From Crossiella sp. CA-258035 (lineage in GTDB: Bacteria; Actinomycetota; Actinomycetes; Mycobacteriales; Pseudonocardiaceae), in the NCBI RefSeq assembly GCF_030064675.1, contig NZ_CP116413.1:6232001-6296000 (forward strand): a stretch of 64,000 nt of DNA, in the 5' to 3' direction. Shown here one piece after another: positions 27,001-35,267 of this stretch. The notes under the pieces were generated by a model. That model had not been told where the DNA came from. It worked only from the letters and a program-made list of their open reading frames with translations, and did no database searches. Numbering within the stretch: the first letter of the stretch is position 1; every line of letters begins with the position of its first letter. A program made the position numbers and the translations under genes.

Positions 27001-27041
27001 TGGGTGGCCACGCGCAGCAGGGAGGTTTCGAGGGCGATCAC
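24024..27041 (-). CDS. NACHT-LRR STAND ATPase
   Basis: The 1005-residue protein has an all-helical N-terminal region (1-255), a NACHT ATPase (about 258-560) and leucine-rich repeats (about 780-985). In the NACHT part are the P-loop RGEAGCGKSTLLRW, Walker B AILLIDGVDEL, the sensor YVITSRP, then the winged-helix region ending FVHLTLQEFLAAKEI. LRR units appear as LPNLRVLTLLSPDV, LRGLEVLTLGH, LPKLRDLMVFGL and CGNLRSLTLWNL. Bacterial NACHT proteins of this build have been shown to defend against phages; the N-terminal domain is probably the signalling or effector part. No recognisable nuclease or protease motif is present. A broken relative sits at 21415-22264. The start is GTG at 27041, divergent from the histidine kinase gene. 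Confidence 0.88.
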   Translation of the reverse strand: MIALETSLLRVATQTVIQVIRPLLPDLKARKQRFAELSELVNASVGDFLTRRKVREQLERMVTDVFARFQARAEQEFRHLPEHEIAAALAAVSEALSGHELTDEALFKVDLDHRKLARSVRDRTTPPDGLSADAETVYSRLLDIACLCLVRLVIQLEPFQSRASVEMLARLTTLADDVERVLDRLPFTSLDAPEGAEKDEDFRFRYLEFVTSTMDRLDLLGVPVSQRSSVRLSVAYLNLRADGGRESRLSKVLGAHRRTFIRGEAGCGKSTLLRWLAVTAAGSRFREELEHWNGQVPLLVKLRSFAEVERLPRPDEFFAKEADPLFQLLPAGWVHRQLLGGQAILLIDGVDELPHQRRDLVRSWLQGLVRTYPHARYVITSRPAAAAQDWLSGLEFHSAAVQPMGEEEVEVFVRRWHEAIRGRAGCADDELPAFQDELLRQLSVQGHLRALAVSPLLCAMLCALNLDRETQLPKDRTSLYQAALEMLLVNRDQSRNIRTDLDQLLDLQAKQTLLQRLAWHLTLNELSEVDRKQVEQKFTEAAKAMIRLAGKELSGETILNYLIERSGVIREPVVGRIDFVHLTLQEFLAAKEIVEENHIPRLVKEAHEPSWREVLLMTPGQATNPQRVELFSGLLDRADREAPDLARKLRLLVITAMANPRPIREELRRRIEQVAMELLPPVLPDEIRELAAAGEWLLDFMPTRSEPLDSSGAANCVELAVMIGGPRAQRLLAGYVADTRAGVQFELVAGWSSFDPGRYAREILADAPLHPGWVSVEGPDMYPHLPLLRRLRRLRTTDTKGLPPLPLLTGLQLARARKVDLDRLVDQFPVLDTVALVNARRVTGIPALTRLPNLRVLTLLSPDVLPSLAPLKQLRGLEVLTLGHRCTGMDLQLVAELPKLRDLMVFGLREPQALEVLQRAKKLEHFGLEGGLDSLDLAPLARCGNLRSLTLWNLAPDTDLSPLLALPLLETVHTNNKSDDQDLRPLLRRGVKLAVTPRIGSLIRD

Positions 27042-27170
27042 CGGCCGAGGCTATGCCGGTTAGTTCGACCGTTGTGTGCGTTGCCGCACGGTGGTACGCC
27101 ATTCGGCGACTTGCCCCGGACCAGGTGACTGGCATGGAATCTGGGTTCAGGGGCGAGGTAGGGGAGTGCG

Positions 27171-28421
27171 GTGGCGGTGCATCCGCGGACTGAGGCACAG
27201 CAGGAACCCGGCGAGACCAAACGCAGGCGGTGGGCCTGGCTTGATCCGCGGTACATGCTCGCGGAGAACGGGGAGCAGCGGACGCGGTGGTTCATCGCGG
27301 TCATCTTGTTCGTGCAGCGGGCCTCCTACCTGATCCCGGCCTCGATCGCGATGGCCAGCGCCGACCTGCACCGGCACTCCAGCCCGGCGCTCAACGGGGC
27401 GCTGCTCGGGCTGGCCTGGGGGTGGCAGGGCTATCTCGGCTACCACGTGCGCAAGCACGGCTGGTTCACCTACCGGCATGTCGGCGTGGACATCGTGCTG
27501 GCCTGCGCGCTGATGACCGTGGTGACCTCCAACGTGCAAGCCGGGTTCGAGTTCACCACGGTCAACTGGGCGCCGAAGTACGCCCTGGGCACCGCGGCGC
27601 TGATCGGGGCGGTGCTGCCGCTGCGCTGGGCGGTGGCGCTCAACGCGGTGCCGATGGCCTGGTACGTGCTCACCCTCAGCGCGGAGACCCAGCCGGGTCA
27701 GCCGCTGCTGCCCGCGGTGGTCGGGCACCTCAACTCGTGCATCTTCTTCGGCGCGATCCTCTACTTCATGACCCGGTACCTGACCGCGCAGGCCCAGTAC
27801 CTGGACGAGCAGACCGAGGCACGCCTGCGAGCGGAGACGAGGCAGGCCGCCGAGCGGGCCCGGTTCGAGACCAGGACGCGGCACTACCGGGCCCTGCACG
27901 ACAACGCGCTGGCCACGCTGACCGCGATCTCCATGGGCGGGCTGGACCACCGGTCGGAGGAGGTGCGCAGGCGCTGTGGCAAGGACGCCGAGTACGTGCG
28001 GCGGCTGATCGCGGCCGACACCACCAACTCCTTCACCGGGCTCGGTGACCGGCTGGCCGAGGTGGTCACCGACGCCGAAGCCCTCGACCTGCGGGTGCGC
28101 TACATCCCGGACACCGTGCCGGGTCACCTGCCGCACCACGTGGTGGAGGCGGTGGCCGACGCCTGCCGGGAGGCGCTGAACAACGTGGCCAAGCACGCCG
28201 GCACCGACCAGGCCTGGGTGACCGTGTCCTGGGTGGAGGGCACCCTGAGTGTGCGGGTGGTGGACCGCGGCCGGGGGTTCGACCCGATCCGCACCCCGCG
28301 CGGGCAGGGGCTGACCTCCTCCATCGGCGGGCGGATGCGGGAGATCGGCGGGAGTGTGCAGGTCGACTCGATGGCCGACAGCGGGACCTGCGTGGAGCTG
28401 GTCTGGTCGCATTCGAGTTGA
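27171..28421 (+). CDS. Membrane sensor histidine kinase (NarL/DesK type)
   Basis: The 416-residue protein has about five membrane helices in residues 40-190 and a coiled linker (AQAQYLDEQTEARLRAETRQAAERARFETR). The phospho-acceptor region is HYRALHDNALATLTAISMGG, and the ATPase domain shows EALNNVAKHAGTDQAWVTV (N box) and VVDRGRGFDP (G1). This is the HisKA_3 class, which normally pairs with a LuxR/NarL response regulator. No such partner is adjacent, so it is an orphan here. The GTG at 27171 has GGGGAG six bases upstream. The signal is unknown. Confidence 0.87.
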   Translation: MAVHPRTEAQQEPGETKRRRWAWLDPRYMLAENGEQRTRWFIAVILFVQRASYLIPASIAMASADLHRHSSPALNGALLGLAWGWQGYLGYHVRKHGWFTYRHVGVDIVLACALMTVVTSNVQAGFEFTTVNWAPKYALGTAALIGAVLPLRWAVALNAVPMAWYVLTLSAETQPGQPLLPAVVGHLNSCIFFGAILYFMTRYLTAQAQYLDEQTEARLRAETRQAAERARFETRTRHYRALHDNALATLTAISMGGLDHRSEEVRRRCGKDAEYVRRLIAADTTNSFTGLGDRLAEVVTDAEALDLRVRYIPDTVPGHLPHHVVEAVADACREALNNVAKHAGTDQAWVTVSWVEGTLSVRVVDRGRGFDPIRTPRGQGLTSSIGGRMREIGGSVQVDSMADSGTCVELVWSHSS

Positions 28422-28551
28422 CCTTCTGTCCACACCGGACCTTTGCGACGAAAGTCGTGACCGGGGGCTGCCTTCTCCGGTGGCCGGTGCGCGGGCGGGG
28501 GTGTTGGCTTGGTGGACAACCCTCCTACTGCCGCCGATTGGGGAGTCCACC

Positions 28552-29559
28552 ATGAGGAGACGACTTCGGCTGCTGCTCGCCGCGACCGCTGTCGCGGCCC
28601 TGCCCCTGGGAACCGCGGCCGCGGAACCGGCCGCGGTCCGGGTGATCGCGCAGAACCTGGCCTACACCTGGGGCGTCGGCTTCCTGCCCGACGGCTCCGC
28701 GCTGGTGACCGAGCGCAACAGCGCGCGGGTGCTCTCGATCAAGGGCACCGCGGTCAGCACCGCCGCCACCATTCCCGGGGTGCGCCCGGGCGGTGAGGGC
28801 GGGCTGATGGGCATCGCGGTGTCGCCGAACTACGCCAGTGACGGCTGGATCTTCGTCTACTACACCTCGGCCAGTGACAACCGGATCGCCCGGTTCAAGC
28901 TCGGCCAGGCGCCGCAGCCCATCGTCACCGGCATCCCGAAGGCCAACATCCACAACGGCGGGCGGCTGGCCTTCGGGCCCGACGGCCACCTCTACGCCGG
29001 CACCGGCGACGCGGCCAACACCGCCAACTCGCAGAACCCGAACTCCCTCGGCGGCAAGATCCTGCGGATGACCCTGGACGGCAAACCCGCGCCGGGCAAC
29101 CCCTCCGGCACCCTGGTCTACACGCTGGGGCACCGCAACGTGCAGGGACTGGCCTGGGACAGCAAGGGTCGGATGTTCGCCTCCGAGCTGGGCCAGAACC
29201 GGCAGGACGAGCTGAACCAGATCGTGGCCGGGTCCAACTACGGCTGGCCGACCTGTGAGGGCCGCTGCAACGACACCCGGTTCCGCAACCCGCTGCTGAC
29301 CTGGACCACGGCGGAGGCCTCGCCGAGTGGGATCGCGGTCTACAACAACAACGTCTACGTGACCGCGCTGCGCGGGCAGCGGCTGTGGAAGGTGCCGCTG
29401 ACCGACTCCGGCGTGGGCAACCCGACCTCGCTCTACCAGGGCACTTACGGCCGACTGCGGGACGCGGCGGTGGCGCCGGACCGGACGCTGTGGGTGCTGA
29501 CCTCCAACGGCCCCAGCGGGGTCGCCGGTGGTGACAAGGTGCTCAGCACCGACGGCTAG
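28552..29559 (+). CDS. Secreted sorbosone/glucose dehydrogenase-like beta-propeller protein
   Basis: The 335-residue protein has a Sec signal peptide (MRRRLRLLLAATAVAALPLGTAAAE) and the six-bladed propeller of PQQ-dependent soluble sugar dehydrogenases. Markers are WGVGFLPDGSALVTERNSARVLSI, GGEGGLMGIAVSPNYASDGWIFVYYT, the PQQ-pocket segment NIHNGGRLAFGPDGHLYAGTGDA, LGHRNVQGLAWD and ELGQNRQDELNQIVAGSNYGWP. It would oxidise sugars or aldoses outside the cell if PQQ is available; no PQQ genes lie in the window. The ATG at 28552 is used because the signal peptide begins there. Confidence 0.88.
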   Translation: MRRRLRLLLAATAVAALPLGTAAAEPAAVRVIAQNLAYTWGVGFLPDGSALVTERNSARVLSIKGTAVSTAATIPGVRPGGEGGLMGIAVSPNYASDGWIFVYYTSASDNRIARFKLGQAPQPIVTGIPKANIHNGGRLAFGPDGHLYAGTGDAANTANSQNPNSLGGKILRMTLDGKPAPGNPSGTLVYTLGHRNVQGLAWDSKGRMFASELGQNRQDELNQIVAGSNYGWPTCEGRCNDTRFRNPLLTWTTAEASPSGIAVYNNNVYVTALRGQRLWKVPLTDSGVGNPTSLYQGTYGRLRDAAVAPDRTLWVLTSNGPSGVAGGDKVLSTDG

Positions 29560-29721
29560 ACCAATCAGGCGCAACCGGAGCACCGAAAGCCCGCGAATCC
29601 GGCCAGATTCGGGTGTCTTCTTGACCACCGGGAACCGTGCAGGCGGTTACGGTGAGGGGCCAGACGCCACGCGTGGACCGCCGCCCTGCGCAAACTGACC
29701 TGAGCCCGTCAAGGAGTACTC

Positions 29722-32466
29722 GTGTTGGTGGAGCGGTCATCCGAGCTGTCCGCACTTCGGGCCGCGGTGCACAGTGCCCAGTCCGGCGTGGGCCGGACCG
29801 TGGTCATCGAAGGACCCAGCGGGATCGGCAAGACGGCGCTGCTGGACGCGGCGGCCGAGCACGCCGTCACCGCGGGCTGTCACGTGCTGCGCGGCGGGTG
29901 CCGGGCGGCGGAGCAGGACACCGAGCTGGGGCTGGCCGCGCAGCTGGTGGCGCCGCTGCTCCGGGAAGGGGAGAACGGGCTGGAGTTGTTCTCCGGCCCC
30001 GATGTCACGGTGTGGAGCCGGTTGTGCCACCTGCTGGCCGGACCGGCCGCGCCCGGCCCGCTGTGCGTCTTCGCCGACGACGTGCAGTGGGCCGACCGCG
30101 CGTCACTGGACCTGCTGGTGCGCTGCGCCGGGCACACCGCGGCGCTGCCGATCGCGCTGGTGGTCACCGCGCGGGCGGGCAGCGGCGAGGCGCGCGCGCC
30201 GGAGGCGGCCGAACTGCTCGAGGCCACGGGCGGCGAGCCGATCCGGCCGGAGCCGCTGACCGAGCGCGGGGTCGGCCTGCTGCTGCGCAACCGGCTCAAC
30301 CAGCAGCCAGCCGAGGCCTTCACCTCGGCCTGTCACCGGTTGACCGGCGGCGAGCCGCAGCTGCTCACCTCGGTGCTGGACGCGGTGCAGCGCAAGGGGA
30401 TCGAGCCGCAGCCCGAGCAGCTGTTCGCGCTGCGCGCCGTCGTCGGCCAGCTGCGCACCGGGCTCGCGGTGGCCCGGTTGCGCGCGGAGTCCCGCGCGGT
30501 GCGGCGGCTGGCCGAGGTGATCGCGCTGCTGGGCGAGTCCACCAGCCTGGCCGTGGTGGGCGAGCTGATCGGGCTGGCACCCGAGCAGGCGGAACGGGCC
30601 GCGGCCCGGCTGCGGCAGCTGTCCATCTTCGGCAAGGGCAGGCGGCTGACCGTCAGCGATCCGAAGGTGCGCCAGACCGTGCTGCGCTGGCTGCCCTCGC
30701 ACGACCACCACCGGCTGCGGGTGCAGGCGGCGAAACTGTTGCGGGAGCACGGGGAGTCGCCCGACCTGATCGCGCCGCACCTGGTCTCGGCGCGGCCGGA
30801 GGGCGATCAGCAGGCGGTGGACGTGCTGCGCACCGCGGCCGGGAACGCGTTGCGGCGCGGGGACCACCGCTCGGCCACCGGCTACCTGCGGCGAGCTTTG
30901 GCTGAGCCGCCAACGGGTTCGCTGCGGGCCACGGTGCTCACCGAGCTGTCCGCGGCGCGCTACCACACCGATCCTGGCGCGGCCGCGGACAGCCTGCTGG
31001 ACGCCCTCGCGCTGGCGCCGACCCCGCACGCGCAGGCCGCGCTGCTGACCAACTACCCGCATCCCAGCGTGATCAGCTCGACGCCGGCGCTGGTGGGCGT
31101 GGTCAAGCGGATCGTGCCGCAGCTGTGGCCGGGTGAGGGCAGTGTGGAGCCCTCGCCGCTGCTGACCGCGGCGCGGCTGCTGGCGCTGGTGCCGGCCACC
31201 GATCCGCAGGACGCGGACACACGTTACGGCTCGGTGCGGCGGAGTGTGCACCAGCAGTGGAACAACCTCAAGGCCACCAGGGCCGGCCGGCAGCTGCTCG
31301 CGGTGGAGGCCTACAACCAGGCCATCCGGTGTTCCGGGGAGATCGAGCAGATCCGGGCGCTGGCCAGGCTTTCCCTCACCGACGCGCCGGACACCGCGGA
31401 GTTCCTGACCTCGCCGCTGCTCTACGGCGGGGTCGCGCTGGCGCTGACCGACGACCTGCCGGAGGCGTTGGCCGCGCTGGACTCGCCGATCGTGGACGCC
31501 CAGCGCAAGGGGTCCACCGCGCCCCTGGTGACCGGGTTGAGCTACCGGGCGATGATGCTGATCCGGCAGGGCCGGGTGCAGGACGCGATCGGCGAGGCGC
31601 GGATGGCCGCGCGGCTGCTGCGCACGGTGCCGGAGCACCCGAACCGGGGCGCGGTGGTGCTCGCGCTGGGCGGCGCGCTGCTGGAGAACGGGCGGCCGGA
31701 GCGGGCCGCGGCGGTGGTGCACAAGTACGTCACCGGGCGCGGGGGCGGATTCCGGGAGTGGGACCAGGTTTTCGCCCTCTCCGGCCGGATCCGCCTGGTG
31801 CAGAAGGACGCCACCGGCGCGCTGCGGGACGCGCTGGACTGCGGGCGGCGGCTGGCCGAGGTTGGCTGGACCTATCCCGGTTGTGTGCCGTGGCGTTCGG
31901 TGGCCGCGATCGCGCACCTGATGATGGACCAGTCCCGGGATGCCTGGCCGCTGGTGGAGGAGGAGCTGGCGCTGACCCGCAGCTGGGGTTCGCCGGAGCC
32001 GCTGGGCGTGGCGCTGTGCACGGCGGCGCGGCTGACCGGGGAGCGGGCCGGGTTGCGGTACCTGGACGAGGCGGTGACGGTGCTGCGCGGGCGGACCAGT
32101 CGGCTGGAGCTGGCGCGGGCGCTGATCCAGCGCGGCAAGGCGCGGCAGCGGCTCGGCGTGGCCGGTGCGGACGAATCACTGCGCGAGGCGCTGCGGCTGG
32201 GCGAGCGCTGCGCCGCGCCGCGGGTGGTGACCAGGGCGCGGACCCTGTTGCGGGAGTACGGTTTCCGGGCCGACGGCAGTGGTGAGCTCAGCCGCACCGA
32301 GCTGCGGGTGGCCGCGCTGGCCGCCGAGGGGCACACCAACCAGGAGATCGCCGAACGCTTCCACGTCGGCCTGCGCACGGTGGAGATCCACCTGACCCAC
32401 GCCTACCGCAAGCTCGGCATCCGCGGCCGCACCCAGCTAGCCGAAGCCCTGGCCAAAGCGAACTGA
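29722..32466 (+). CDS. Large LuxR-family ATPase regulator (LAL)
   Basis: The 914-residue protein has a P-loop ATPase at the N-terminus (GPSGIGKTALLDAAAEHAV, Walker B-like LCVFADDVQWAD), a long helical TPR-like middle, and a C-terminal LuxR helix-turn-helix (LSRTELRVAALAAEGHTNQEIAERFHVGLRTVEIHLTHAYRKLGIRGRTQLAEAL). LAL regulators activate antibiotic or sugar-use genes in actinomycetes. The GTG at 29722 has AAGGAG five bases upstream. It follows the dehydrogenase gene after 162 bases and is transcribed alone. Its 3' end runs directly into the first convergent repeat cluster. Confidence 0.9.
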   Translation: MLVERSSELSALRAAVHSAQSGVGRTVVIEGPSGIGKTALLDAAAEHAVTAGCHVLRGGCRAAEQDTELGLAAQLVAPLLREGENGLELFSGPDVTVWSRLCHLLAGPAAPGPLCVFADDVQWADRASLDLLVRCAGHTAALPIALVVTARAGSGEARAPEAAELLEATGGEPIRPEPLTERGVGLLLRNRLNQQPAEAFTSACHRLTGGEPQLLTSVLDAVQRKGIEPQPEQLFALRAVVGQLRTGLAVARLRAESRAVRRLAEVIALLGESTSLAVVGELIGLAPEQAERAAARLRQLSIFGKGRRLTVSDPKVRQTVLRWLPSHDHHRLRVQAAKLLREHGESPDLIAPHLVSARPEGDQQAVDVLRTAAGNALRRGDHRSATGYLRRALAEPPTGSLRATVLTELSAARYHTDPGAAADSLLDALALAPTPHAQAALLTNYPHPSVISSTPALVGVVKRIVPQLWPGEGSVEPSPLLTAARLLALVPATDPQDADTRYGSVRRSVHQQWNNLKATRAGRQLLAVEAYNQAIRCSGEIEQIRALARLSLTDAPDTAEFLTSPLLYGGVALALTDDLPEALAALDSPIVDAQRKGSTAPLVTGLSYRAMMLIRQGRVQDAIGEARMAARLLRTVPEHPNRGAVVLALGGALLENGRPERAAAVVHKYVTGRGGGFREWDQVFALSGRIRLVQKDATGALRDALDCGRRLAEVGWTYPGCVPWRSVAAIAHLMMDQSRDAWPLVEEELALTRSWGSPEPLGVALCTAARLTGERAGLRYLDEAVTVLRGRTSRLELARALIQRGKARQRLGVAGADESLREALRLGERCAAPRVVTRARTLLREYGFRADGSGELSRTELRVAALAAEGHTNQEIAERFHVGLRTVEIHLTHAYRKLGIRGRTQLAEALAKAN

Positions 32467-32637
32467 CCCCGCACGCCGTGTTGGCCGATCTCGCACGCCG
32501 TGTTGGCCGAAGTCGTAGGCCGTGTTGGCCGAAGTCGTACCCCGTGTTGGCCGAACGGATGCCGAGTTCGGCCAACACGGGGTACCAGAACGGCCAACAC
32601 ACCGTCCAACTACGGCCAACACGGCGTGCGGGAGCGG
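32467..32637. repeat. Convergent-gap inverted repeat cluster A (22-base units)
   Basis: The whole 171-base gap between two convergent stops is made of 22-base units around the core GTGTTGGCCGA: four in the forward direction (from 32471), then three inverted (to about 32632). Units 4 and 5 form a perfect 20-base stem (32537-32556 with 32566-32585, 9-base loop), and the outermost units also pair (GCACGCCGTGTTGGCCG with its complement near 32630). It can fold as one long hairpin in RNA from either strand, so it probably acts as a bidirectional terminator. Related clusters lie at 37520-37677 and 43465-43631. Confidence 0.85.
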
Positions 32638-34167
32638 TCAGCTGGTGCGGCGGCGGCGGAGCTGGCGGGAGATGCCGTTGGCGGGGGCGTCGAGCTCGGC
32701 GGGTTCGGTGAAGGACCACTGGCGGGTCGGGGGTTTGGGGGCCATCCGCGGGATCGGGCGGGCCGGGGGCATCGGGATGGGGCCGGAGGCCGGGCCGCCG
32801 GGGCGGGGTGCGGCCACCGGGACCGGGATGCCTTGCGGTGGCGGGAACGGCGGCGGGGTGGGCTGGCCGAGGGTGGGTGCCGGGAACGGCGGGGGTGTGA
32901 CCGGTCCCGGCACCCGGCCCCGCGCGGCGGGAGGGCGCGCGGGGGTGATGGTGGCGACCGAGGCGGGCGCGGGGGCGTGCAGGCGCGGCCTGGTCTGGCG
33001 GTCCAGCTCGGCGGTCCAGGTGAGCAGGGCCTGCGGGCTGTTCAGCGCGACCAGGCCGACCAGGCGGCCGCCGGAGACGAAGCCGGTCACGCTCTGGTCC
33101 GGCCGGGACGACGGCAGCAGCTGGACGGTGTCCTCGCCGAGGGCGGGCAGGCCAGCGCCCTGGATGCGCATGCCGTGCTGCTCGGACCAGAACCTGGGGA
33201 TCGGGGTGAACGGCTTGGCCGCGGCCCGGCCCGCCAGCAGGCTTTCCGCGGCGTGGCGGCCCATCTCGATCGCGTTGAGCCAGTGTTCGACCCGGCGGGG
33301 GCGGGCGTCGAAGCGCAGGTTGGGCCAGCGGGCCACGTCCCCGGCGGCCACGATGTCACCACGGCCGAGCACGTGGCAGGTCGGCTCGCAGAGCGCGCCG
33401 TCGTCGATGGTCAGGCCGGAGCCGCGCAGCCAGTTGACCGCGGGCACCGAACCGGCGCACACCACCACCGCGCCGGCCACGATCACCTGGCCGCTGGAGA
33501 GGTTGAGCACCACGCCCTGCTGCTGCGGCAGCCAGTGCAGCACCCGCTCCCCCAGCGCCAGGTCGACCCCGTTGCCGCGGTGCAGCTCGGTGATCCGCTC
33601 GGCCAGCTGCGGGCCGACGGCCTTGCCCAGCAACGACTTCGACCGGCCGACGATGGTGACCTCACCGCCGAGGTGGTGCGCGGTGGAGGCCAGCTCGCAG
33701 CCGATGAACCCGGCGCCGAGCACCACCAGCGGACGGCGGGTCCGCTGCAGGTTCTGCCGCAGGGCCAGCGCCTCCTCGACGGTGTGCAGGAAGTGCACCC
33801 TGGGGTCGTGCACCGGAACCCCTGGCAGGTGGCGGGGTTCCACGCCGGTGGCGATCACCAGGCCGTCGTAGCGCAGTTCCTCGCCGCCGGGCAGGTGCAC
33901 CACCTGGCGGCGCGGGTCCAGGCCCAGCACCGGGGTGGCCAGCCGCCACACCGCGTCCAGCTCGGTGTAGCTGGGCAGCAGCAGGTCACTGGGCCGCAGC
34001 TTGCCGCAGAGCAGCTGCTTGGACAGCGGCGGCCGGTGGTACGGCGGGGTCTGCTCGGCGCCGACCAGGACGATCTCGTCGGCGTAGCCCAGCTCCCGCA
34101 GGCGTTCCGCGGTGCGCAGCCCGGCCACACCGGCGCCGACCACCACCACGCGTTCCTTCTTCCTCAC
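32638..34167 (-). CDS. FAD-dependent NAD(P)H ferredoxin reductase-like protein with Pro-rich tail
   Basis: The 509-residue protein has the pyridine nucleotide-disulfide oxidoreductase fold: FAD motif VVVVGAGVAGLRTAERLRELG, PPYHRPPLSKQLL, NAD motif LVVLGAGFIGCELAS, and the second FAD motif DIVAAGDVARWPN. These are typical of single-domain ferredoxin and rubredoxin reductases. After about residue 400 comes an unusual 100-residue tail, very rich in Pro, Ala and Gly and ending QLRRRRTS, which may bind a partner or the membrane. The GTG at 34167 overlaps the stop of the ferredoxin-cytochrome gene (GTGA), so it is likely the electron donor to that protein. Confidence 0.85.
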   Translation of the reverse strand: MRKKERVVVVGAGVAGLRTAERLRELGYADEIVLVGAEQTPPYHRPPLSKQLLCGKLRPSDLLLPSYTELDAVWRLATPVLGLDPRRQVVHLPGGEELRYDGLVIATGVEPRHLPGVPVHDPRVHFLHTVEEALALRQNLQRTRRPLVVLGAGFIGCELASTAHHLGGEVTIVGRSKSLLGKAVGPQLAERITELHRGNGVDLALGERVLHWLPQQQGVVLNLSSGQVIVAGAVVVCAGSVPAVNWLRGSGLTIDDGALCEPTCHVLGRGDIVAAGDVARWPNLRFDARPRRVEHWLNAIEMGRHAAESLLAGRAAAKPFTPIPRFWSEQHGMRIQGAGLPALGEDTVQLLPSSRPDQSVTGFVSGGRLVGLVALNSPQALLTWTAELDRQTRPRLHAPAPASVATITPARPPAARGRVPGPVTPPPFPAPTLGQPTPPPFPPPQGIPVPVAAPRPGGPASGPIPMPPARPIPRMAPKPPTRQWSFTEPAELDAPANGISRQLRRRRTS

Positions 34168-35033
34168 TTGACACGCTCCTGAACGGTGATCGCGCGCATC
34201 GGGCAGCAGCGCGCCGCGGCCTTGGCCTGGGTGGCGAACTGCGCGTGCGGGCTGGTGTCGTAGCGCAGCCGCCCGTCCTCCACCAGCTGGAACACCTCCG
34301 GCGCCGCGGTCTCACAGATCCCGTACCGCTGGCACCGCTCGTTGTCCACGCTGACCCCGACCTTCCCGGCGCGCGGGTTGGGCGGCGCGGCCGGGTCCTG
34401 GTGCACCGGCTGGACCGCCGGTTCGGCCGAGACCAACCCGACCTTGGTGAGCAGCCTCGGCGGCAGGAAGCGCAGCGCGGTCAACGTGATCACCGGCACC
34501 ACCAGGGTGATCCCGGCGGTCTGCAGCAGCGCGAGGTTGCCGTTGGCGGCCGCGCCCAGCCAGGCGTGGATCACGGTCAGCCCGACCGCGAGGTAGCCGA
34601 GCTGGTGGAAGCGCAGCCAGTGCCGGTAGACCAGCCACCGGCGCACCGTCACCGAGATGGCCACCGCGGTCATCAGCTGCAGCCCGATGATCCCGGCCGC
34701 GTGCCGGGCCAGGCCGCCTTCGGCAAACGGGACCAGGACCTTGAACAGGCCGAAGTCGATGTCGGTGACGAAGACGAAGGCGAAGCCGTGCAGGGAGCCG
34801 AAGGCGATGGTCATCACCGCCAGCATCATGTGGCCGCTGCGCAGGGCCTGTCTGCTGGTGGTGCGCCGCACCCACCCGGTGGCGGTCAGCACGCCCCAGA
34901 CCAGGGTGAAGCACATCATGGCGTAGGCCAGCCTCGCGGAGAGCGCGGCCACCTGACGGACGCCGGTGTCGTGCGGGGAGATCTGGGCGAGAATCGCGTC
35001 CAACGCGGTGATGTCGGCGAGTGGGCTCAACAC
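34164..35033 (-). CDS. Membrane b-type cytochrome/ferric reductase-like protein fused to a 3Fe-4S ferredoxin
   Basis: The 289-residue protein has about five or six membrane helices (residues 20-215) with His residues suited to haem ligation (SGHMM, GSLHGF, RHAAGI, RFHQLGYL, IHAWLG), as in ferric reductase-like membrane domains. At the C-terminus is a small ferredoxin: VSVDNERCQRYGICETAAPEVF, then AARCCPMRAI, the Cys pattern of P450-type 3Fe-4S ferredoxins. The GTG at 35033 has GGAGG seven bases upstream, so the longer frame is rejected. Electrons could pass from NAD(P)H via the downstream flavoprotein to the ferredoxin and on to haem and an acceptor across the membrane. That route is inference. 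Confidence 0.82.
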   Translation of the reverse strand: MLSPLADITALDAILAQISPHDTGVRQVAALSARLAYAMMCFTLVWGVLTATGWVRRTTSRQALRSGHMMLAVMTIAFGSLHGFAFVFVTDIDFGLFKVLVPFAEGGLARHAAGIIGLQLMTAVAISVTVRRWLVYRHWLRFHQLGYLAVGLTVIHAWLGAAANGNLALLQTAGITLVVPVITLTALRFLPPRLLTKVGLVSAEPAVQPVHQDPAAPPNPRAGKVGVSVDNERCQRYGICETAAPEVFQLVEDGRLRYDTSPHAQFATQAKAAARCCPMRAITVQERVK

Positions 35034-35098
35034 CGGATGCCTCCAGCGACTCGGGAGAAAATGGGGCGAGGCGAAACCCGGGCGGCGTGGTGGGCGCC

Positions 35099-35135
35099 TG
35101 CCCGGCCGTGGCGAACGGGGAGGCACGGCCGGGCA
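35099..35135 (-). terminator. Hairpin downstream of the DUF4142 gene
   Basis: TGCCCGGCCGTG (35099-35110) pairs perfectly with CACGGCCGGGCA (35124-35135) around a 13-base loop. It lies between the DUF4142 gene and the ferredoxin-cytochrome gene on the minus strand and should limit read-through. The rest of the 35034-35267 gap holds no recognisable gene. Confidence 0.6.
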
Positions 35136-35267
35136 GTGCGAATGAGAGTCAATACCTCCCCTCTTTCAGCAGCTCGATTACCTCGTGGGCGCACTGAACG
35201 AATTGCGGAGGCGAGCTCGACTGGAACAACTCCATTGTTGGACTCGCTCCAGACAATGCCGGGTTGC

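Noticed and set aside
32467-32637. CRISPR-like array of short repeats
   Set aside because: The 22-base units abut with no spacers, switch orientation half-way and are imperfect; there are no cas genes. They form nested hairpins instead.
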